DNA of 64,000 nucleotides from Prevotella sp. E2-28 (GTDB lineage Bacteria; Bacteroidota; Bacteroidia; Bacteroidales; Bacteroidaceae): NCBI RefSeq assembly GCF_022024055.1, contig NZ_CP091788.1, positions 1,984,001 to 2,048,000 of the forward strand, read 5' to 3'. Shown piece by piece: positions 59,924 to 64,000 of this stretch (position 1 is its first letter; each line of letters starts with the position of its first letter). The notes under the pieces were generated by a model. It saw only the letters and a program-made list of their open reading frames with translations, ran no database searches and was not told where the DNA came from. The position numbers and the translations under genes were made by a program.

Positions 59924-62268
59924 TTCTTCTGTAGATATTCATCCATATTCTGTGCAGCACGACGACCGTCACCCATAGCTAGGATAACAGTAGCGCCACC
60001 ACGCACAATGTCACCACCAGCGAAGATCTCAGCGCGATTAGACTGCATACCCTCGTTGACCACGATGGTATTCTTGCGGCCAAGCTCCAGTCCCTCGATA
60101 CTCTTTGGTACCAATGGGTTAGGACTAACGCCTACAGCTACGACAACCTGATCAACATCGAGTGTCACCGTCTTGCCCTCAACGGGAACAGGACTGCGAC
60201 GTCCGCTAGCATCGGGCTCACCCAGCTCCATTACCTGAAGAACAGCAGCCTTCACAGCACCTGCCTCGTCAGCCAGATACTCGATAGGATTATGCAGGCA
60301 GAGGAAGTTGATACCCTCTTCCTTTGCGTGCTTCACCTCTTCCAGACGAGCGGGCATCTCCTGTTCGCTACGACGGTAAACCAATGTTACCTCAGCGCCC
60401 AGACGCTTTGCCGTACGACAAGAGTCCATAGCGGTGTTACCACCACCCACTACAAGAACTTTCTTACCCAGGTTGATAGGCGTATCGGTAGTAGGATTGG
60501 CAGCATCCATCAGGTTCACACGCGTCAGGTATTCGTTACTTGACATGATGTTGATAGCATTCTCGCCAGGGATGTTCATGAAGTTAGGCAGACCAGCGCC
60601 AGAACCTACGAAGATACCCTTGAAGCCCTGCTGTTCCAGCGTCTCCACGCTGATGGTCTTACCAACAATCACGTCGGTCTGGAAGTGAACACCCATCTTT
60701 GACAGGTTCTGAATCTCCACATCTACAATCTTATTGGGCAGACGGAACTCAGGAATACCGTATTTCAGCACACCACCAATCTCATGAAGTGCCTCGAAGA
60801 CATATACGTCGTAGCCCTTCTTCACCATATCGCCAGCAAAGCTCAGTCCAGCAGGACCTGAACCTACGACAGCAATCTTGATGCCATTAGAAGGAGCAAT
60901 CTCTGGCAGTGAGATATTTCCGCTCTCGCGTTCGTAGTCGGCAGCGAAACGCTCCAGATAACCGATAGCCACAGCGGGCTCGTTCATCTTCAGGTGAATA
61001 CACTTGCTCTCACATTGTTTCTCCTGCGGACAAACACGACCACAGACAGCAGGCAGGGCTGATGTATTCTTCAGCACCTTAGCAGCAGCCAAGAACTGAC
61101 CACACTCGATATTCTTTACGAACGAAGGAATATTGATATTCACAGGACAGCCCTCAACACAAGTTGGTTTGGCGCAGTCGAGACAACGCTTAGCCTCAGT
61201 CATAGCCATCTCCTTGGTCAGACCGATGTTCACCTCCTCAGTACGAGTGGTAGCACGATAAACAGGATCGAGCTCAGGCATCTTTACACGCTCAATCTGT
61301 GTACGCTCTTTGGGTTTCATCGAAGCACGGAGTTCCTTACGCCACTCGGCATCGCGGTCGGTGAGGACTTCTATGGGGGCAACAGAAGCTTTTGTTTGGG
61401 CGGTAGCAAATTCTTCACTTTTCACTTTTACCTCTTCCTTTCCATCCAAATGCTCCTGGAAATGTTCCATCTCCTCCTGCTCGGCTTTCTTGAAGGTACC
61501 CATACGCTTGAACATCTCGTCCCAGTCAACCAGGGCGCCATCAAACTCAGGGCCATCGATACACACGAACTTGGTCTTTCCACCTATGGTCAGACGACAA
61601 GCGCCGCACATACCAGTACCATCTACCATGATGGTGTTAAGCGACACCTCACAAGGGATGTTGTGTTTCTGAGCGGTGAGGTTAGAGAACTTCATCATGA
61701 TTGGAGGACCGATAGCGAACACCTTGTCCACATGCTCCTGCTCAATGAACTTCTCGATACCTACGGTAACAACGCCCTTCTCACCATAAGAGCCGTCATC
61801 GGTCATAATAATAACCTCGTCAGAACTCTCGCGAACCTTGTCTTCCAAGATAATCAAGTCCTTAGAGCGACCTGCCATCACAGAAAGCACGCGGTTACCA
61901 GCAGCTTTCAGAGCCTGGATAATAGGCAGCATTGGGGCAACGCCCAAACCACCACCAGCGCAAACTACTGTGCCGAATTTCTCAATATGAGTGGGATTAC
62001 CCAGAGGACCTACGATATCAGTCACAAAGTCACCCTCATTCAGCATACACAGTTTCTTAGAAGAGAGACCTACCTGCTGTACTACCAGCGTGATAGTACC
62101 CTTGTCCTTGTCGGCACCAGCAATAGTGAGGGGCATACGCTCACCCTTCTGTCCGACACGTACGATTACAAAGTTACCTGCCTTACGGCTGTTAGCAATA
62201 AGCGGAGCTTCAATCTCGAAAAGGAAAACCTTTTCAGAGAACTGCTCTTTTCTGACGATTTTATTCAT
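59920..62268 (-). CDS. NfnAB-like fusion: FNR-type subunit joined to GltD-type NADPH oxidoreductase
   Basis: A 782-residue fusion. Residues ~1-260 are like NfnA/PyrK: an FAD/NAD-binding FNR-type domain (VCAGGGLGVAPMLPI) with a 2Fe-2S cluster region (MVDGTGMCGACRLTIGGKTK). Residues ~330-782 are like NfnB/GltD: N-terminal 4Fe-4S Cys motifs (CLDCAKPTCVEGCPVN, CGRVCPQEKQCESKC), a FAD Rossmann motif VVGSGPAGLSFAGD and an NADPH motif VVGGGNTAMDSC. The fused form is often named bifunctional PyrK/GltD. It may bifurcate electrons between NADH, NADPH and ferredoxin; a separate glutamate synthase large subunit is not adjacent. Confidence 0.9.
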   Translation of the reverse strand: MNKIVRKEQFSEKVFLFEIEAPLIANSRKAGNFVIVRVGQKGERMPLTIAGADKDKGTITLVVQQVGLSSKKLCMLNEGDFVTDIVGPLGNPTHIEKFGTVVCAGGGLGVAPMLPIIQALKAAGNRVLSVMAGRSKDLIILEDKVRESSDEVIIMTDDGSYGEKGVVTVGIEKFIEQEHVDKVFAIGPPIMMKFSNLTAQKHNIPCEVSLNTIMVDGTGMCGACRLTIGGKTKFVCIDGPEFDGALVDWDEMFKRMGTFKKAEQEEMEHFQEHLDGKEEVKVKSEEFATAQTKASVAPIEVLTDRDAEWRKELRASMKPKERTQIERVKMPELDPVYRATTRTEEVNIGLTKEMAMTEAKRCLDCAKPTCVEGCPVNINIPSFVKNIECGQFLAAAKVLKNTSALPAVCGRVCPQEKQCESKCIHLKMNEPAVAIGYLERFAADYERESGNISLPEIAPSNGIKIAVVGSGPAGLSFAGDMVKKGYDVYVFEALHEIGGVLKYGIPEFRLPNKIVDVEIQNLSKMGVHFQTDVIVGKTISVETLEQQGFKGIFVGSGAGLPNFMNIPGENAINIMSSNEYLTRVNLMDAANPTTDTPINLGKKVLVVGGGNTAMDSCRTAKRLGAEVTLVYRRSEQEMPARLEEVKHAKEEGINFLCLHNPIEYLADEAGAVKAAVLQVMELGEPDASGRRSPVPVEGKTVTLDVDQVVVAVGVSPNPLVPKSIEGLELGRKNTIVVNEGMQSNRAEIFAGGDIVRGGATVILAMGDGRRAAQNMDEYLQKK

Positions 62269-62309
62269 ATTTCAGGTTTATTATGTCCAATTTGTTCGAT
62301 AATTGGTTG

Positions 62310-62317
62310 CAAAGGTA
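62310..62317 (-). promoter_or_regulatory. -7 promoter box TACCTTTG for the NfnAB-like operon
   Basis: TACCTTTG on the minus strand, 41 nt upstream of the ATG at 62268. Confidence 0.6.
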
Positions 62318-62350
62318 ACAAATTGTTTTGAAATAGCCATACTTTTTCAC

Positions 62351-62387
62351 AAAAAAGATGCAAACACATCCTTGTGCTTGCATCTTT
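62351..62387 (-). terminator. Rho-independent terminator of serS
   Basis: Ten-base arms 62354-62363 and 62378-62387 pair perfectly with further CAC/GTG pairing inside. On the minus strand a run of T residues follows. It lies 18 nt past the serS stop. Confidence 0.85.
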
Positions 62388-62405
62388 AAATATAATAGTA
62401 TGAGA

Positions 62406-63725
62406 TTAGTCTATCATCTCGAATCCTGTGTAGGGCACGAGTGCTGCAGGAATCTTAATGCCGTTCTCTGTCTGGTTGTTCTCCAACAGGGCAGCCACGA
62501 TACGGGGCAGAGCCAGCGCAGAACCATTCAGCGTGTGGCAGAGCTCAGTCTTCTTGGTCTCTGCGTTACGATAGCGGCACTTCAAGCGGTTTGCCTGATA
62601 GGTATCGAAGTTTGATACAGAAGAAACCTCGAGCCAGCGACCCTGAGCCTCTGAGTAAACCTCGAAGTCGTAGCAGATAGATGATGTGAACGACTGGTCA
62701 CCACCGCAAAGCAGCAGGATACGATAAGGCAACTCCAATTTCTTAAGCAGTCCCTCAACATGAGCCAGCATCTCCTTGTGGCTCTCCTTAGAATGCTCAG
62801 GCTTATCGATGCGTACAATTTCTATCTTAGAGAACTCGTGCAGACGGTTCAGGCCACGAACATCCTTACCATATGAGCCAGCCTCGCGACGGAAGCACTC
62901 TGTGTAAGCACAGTTTTTAATAGGCAGATCCTTCTCGTCGAGAATCACGTCACGATAGATATTCGTAACAGGAACCTCTGCAGTAGGAATCAGATAGAAA
63001 TCATCTACCTCACAATGATACATCTGACCTTCCTTATCAGGCAACTGACCTGTACCATAACCAGAGGCTGCGTTTACTACTGTTGGAGGCATAATCTCCG
63101 TGTAGCCACTCTTACGGGCCTCGTCGAGGAAGAAGTTGATGAGGGCGCGCTGTAAACGGGCACCCTTACCGATATAAACGGGGAAGCCGGCACCAGTAAT
63201 CTTCACACCCAGGTCGAAGTCAATGAGGTTATATTTCTTTGCCAGTTCCCAGTGAGGCAGAGGATTAGCAATACCCAACTTCGGATTTACGTCCCAGTTG
63301 CCAACGGTATCATTCTCCGTGCACTCCTTCAGGTTTGACTTTACTACGTGGTTATCCTCTGCAGCAGCACCCTCGGGCACCTCGTCGTAGGGAATATTAG
63401 GAATCTGACAGAGCAGACGGGTCATCTCCTCCTGAGCCTGATTCATAGTGTCCTCCAACTGTTTGTTGGTCTCCTTCATCTCAGACACCTTAGCCTTGAT
63501 AGCATCAGCCTCGGCCTTTTTGCCTTCCTTCATCAGACCACCAATCTGGGCAGCCATCTTCTTAGCCTCGCTCAGGTTCTTGTCGAGTTCCTGCTGGGCC
63601 TCACGACGACGCTTGTCAACAGCCAGTACCTCGTCGATAGCCTCTTTAGCACCTTTGAAATGTTTCTTTTCCAAGCCACGAATCACGCGCTCGGTTTCCT
63701 CAGTAATGAGTTTAAGTGTAAGCAT
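62406..63725 (-). CDS. serS: Seryl-tRNA synthetase
   Basis: A 439-residue class II synthetase that charges tRNA-Ser. The N-terminal ~110 residues form the long antiparallel coiled-coil arm (DKRRREAQQELDKNLSEAKKM...) that grips the tRNA. Class II motif 1 lies near GKGARLQRALINFFLDEARKSGY, motif 2 near ECFRREAGSYGKDVRGLNRLHEFSKIEIV, and motif 3 near LNGSALALPRIVAALLENNQ. It ends with VPYTGFEMID. Twenty-three bases separate its start from the riboflavin synthase stop, so the two may share a transcript. Confidence 0.96.
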   Translation of the reverse strand: MLTLKLITEETERVIRGLEKKHFKGAKEAIDEVLAVDKRRREAQQELDKNLSEAKKMAAQIGGLMKEGKKAEADAIKAKVSEMKETNKQLEDTMNQAQEEMTRLLCQIPNIPYDEVPEGAAAEDNHVVKSNLKECTENDTVGNWDVNPKLGIANPLPHWELAKKYNLIDFDLGVKITGAGFPVYIGKGARLQRALINFFLDEARKSGYTEIMPPTVVNAASGYGTGQLPDKEGQMYHCEVDDFYLIPTAEVPVTNIYRDVILDEKDLPIKNCAYTECFRREAGSYGKDVRGLNRLHEFSKIEIVRIDKPEHSKESHKEMLAHVEGLLKKLELPYRILLLCGGDQSFTSSICYDFEVYSEAQGRWLEVSSVSNFDTYQANRLKCRYRNAETKKTELCHTLNGSALALPRIVAALLENNQTENGIKIPAALVPYTGFEMID

Positions 63726-63748
63726 AATCTATATTTGTTTTTTTATCT

Positions 63749-64000
63749 TTATTTCAGTTCATTGAGTCGAGCGATATATTTACCCAAAATATCAAACTCC
63801 AGATTGACTACTGTTCCTACACGGATATCCTGGAAGTTGGTGTGTTCCATTGTGTAAGGGATGATAGCCACCTGAAACGAGTTTGCAGTGGGGTTACATA
63901 CCGTAAGCGAAACGCCATTAACAGTTACAGAACCCTTATCCACCGTGAAATAGCCACGACGGGCCATCTCTTTATTCTCAGGATATTCGAAAGTGAAATA
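63749..64000 (-). CDS. ribE: Riboflavin synthase alpha chain, 5' end missing
   Basis: The last 83 codons of a gene that runs off the right edge. The visible part (KGSVTVNGVSLTV, then IPYTMEHTNFQDIRVGTVVNLEFDILGKYIARL) is the C-terminal lumazine-binding repeat of riboflavin synthase, which converts two 6,7-dimethyl-8-ribityllumazine molecules to riboflavin. NGVSLTV and the TxEHTN motif are ligand-contact segments. The frame continues open to the edge as YFTFEYPENKEMARRG. Confidence 0.92.
   Translation of the reverse strand, partial: YFTFEYPENKEMARRGYFTVDKGSVTVNGVSLTVCNPTANSFQVAIIPYTMEHTNFQDIRVGTVVNLEFDILGKYIARLNELK

Overview
The window reads as chromosomal DNA of a Bacteroidales bacterium, most likely Prevotella or a close relative. 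The clearest sign is the promoter grammar: nearly every intergenic region carries the Bacteroidetes -7 element TAnnTTTG, sometimes with a TTTG element 18-21 bp upstream. GLPGLI and TonB-type outer-membrane proteins, GxxC-type lipoproteins, a fused NfnAB-like oxidoreductase, a membrane-bound TPR/HTH regulator and Bacteroides-type mobilization genes agree with this. I see no rRNA or tRNA gene and no CRISPR array.

Layout. 1-8.4 kb: a partial DUF3089 hydrolase, a UvrD/PcrA helicase and a small polysaccharide locus (flippase plus four glycosyltransferases in two divergent operons). 8.4-14.7 kb: an oxidative-stress neighbourhood (MsrA, Fe-S membrane protein, OxyR, CDF exporter, nitroreductase, OhrR-like MarR regulator, glutathione peroxidase). 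The peroxidase/MarR promoter carries three copies of ATCG-N4-CGAT. 14.7-18.4 kb: repeat-rich spacers, a lipoprotein, an SGNH hydrolase, an S41 peptidase and decayed remnants including an AbiEi-type antitoxin fragment. 18.4-22.4 kb: a PhoB/PhoR-like two-component system facing a Na/Pi cotransporter whose promoter has four TGTTAC repeats at exactly 11-bp spacing, a likely Pho-box array. 22.7-37.7 kb: a visibly GC-richer block with a 4220-residue secreted multidomain protein, a companion lipoprotein, an IS1380 transposase scar, the signal-peptide stump of a lost paralogue, and a TraX-like membrane protein.

38.5-47 kb holds the most interesting locus. A membrane-anchored TPR/HTH regulator precedes a G10 tract and a promoter. 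An AT-rich gene set follows: a DUF3244-like secreted protein, a 60-residue secreted peptide with two cysteines, a GLPGLI protein, a TonB-type outer-membrane barrel protein, a DUF1648/SdpI-like membrane protein, a lipoprotein that looks like a beta-trefoil plus aerolysin/ETX-MTX2-type pore-forming module, and a small lipoprotein. A hairpin closes the set. I read it as a candidate surface toxin or antagonism cassette; this is inference.

47-55.3 kb is a mobilizable element: a 5'-truncated MobA relaxase, a MobV relaxase behind a hairpin-rich spacer, a DUF3987 protein, an excisionase-like HTH, a membrane protein, a tyrosine recombinase and a protein with seven tandem HTH modules. Two of its promoters share one operator-like block at identical spacing. 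55.4-64 kb is housekeeping: mnmE, a nucleoside phosphorylase, a PD40-repeat protein, ttcA, a DUF486 protein, the NfnAB-like fusion, serS and the 3' part of riboflavin synthase.
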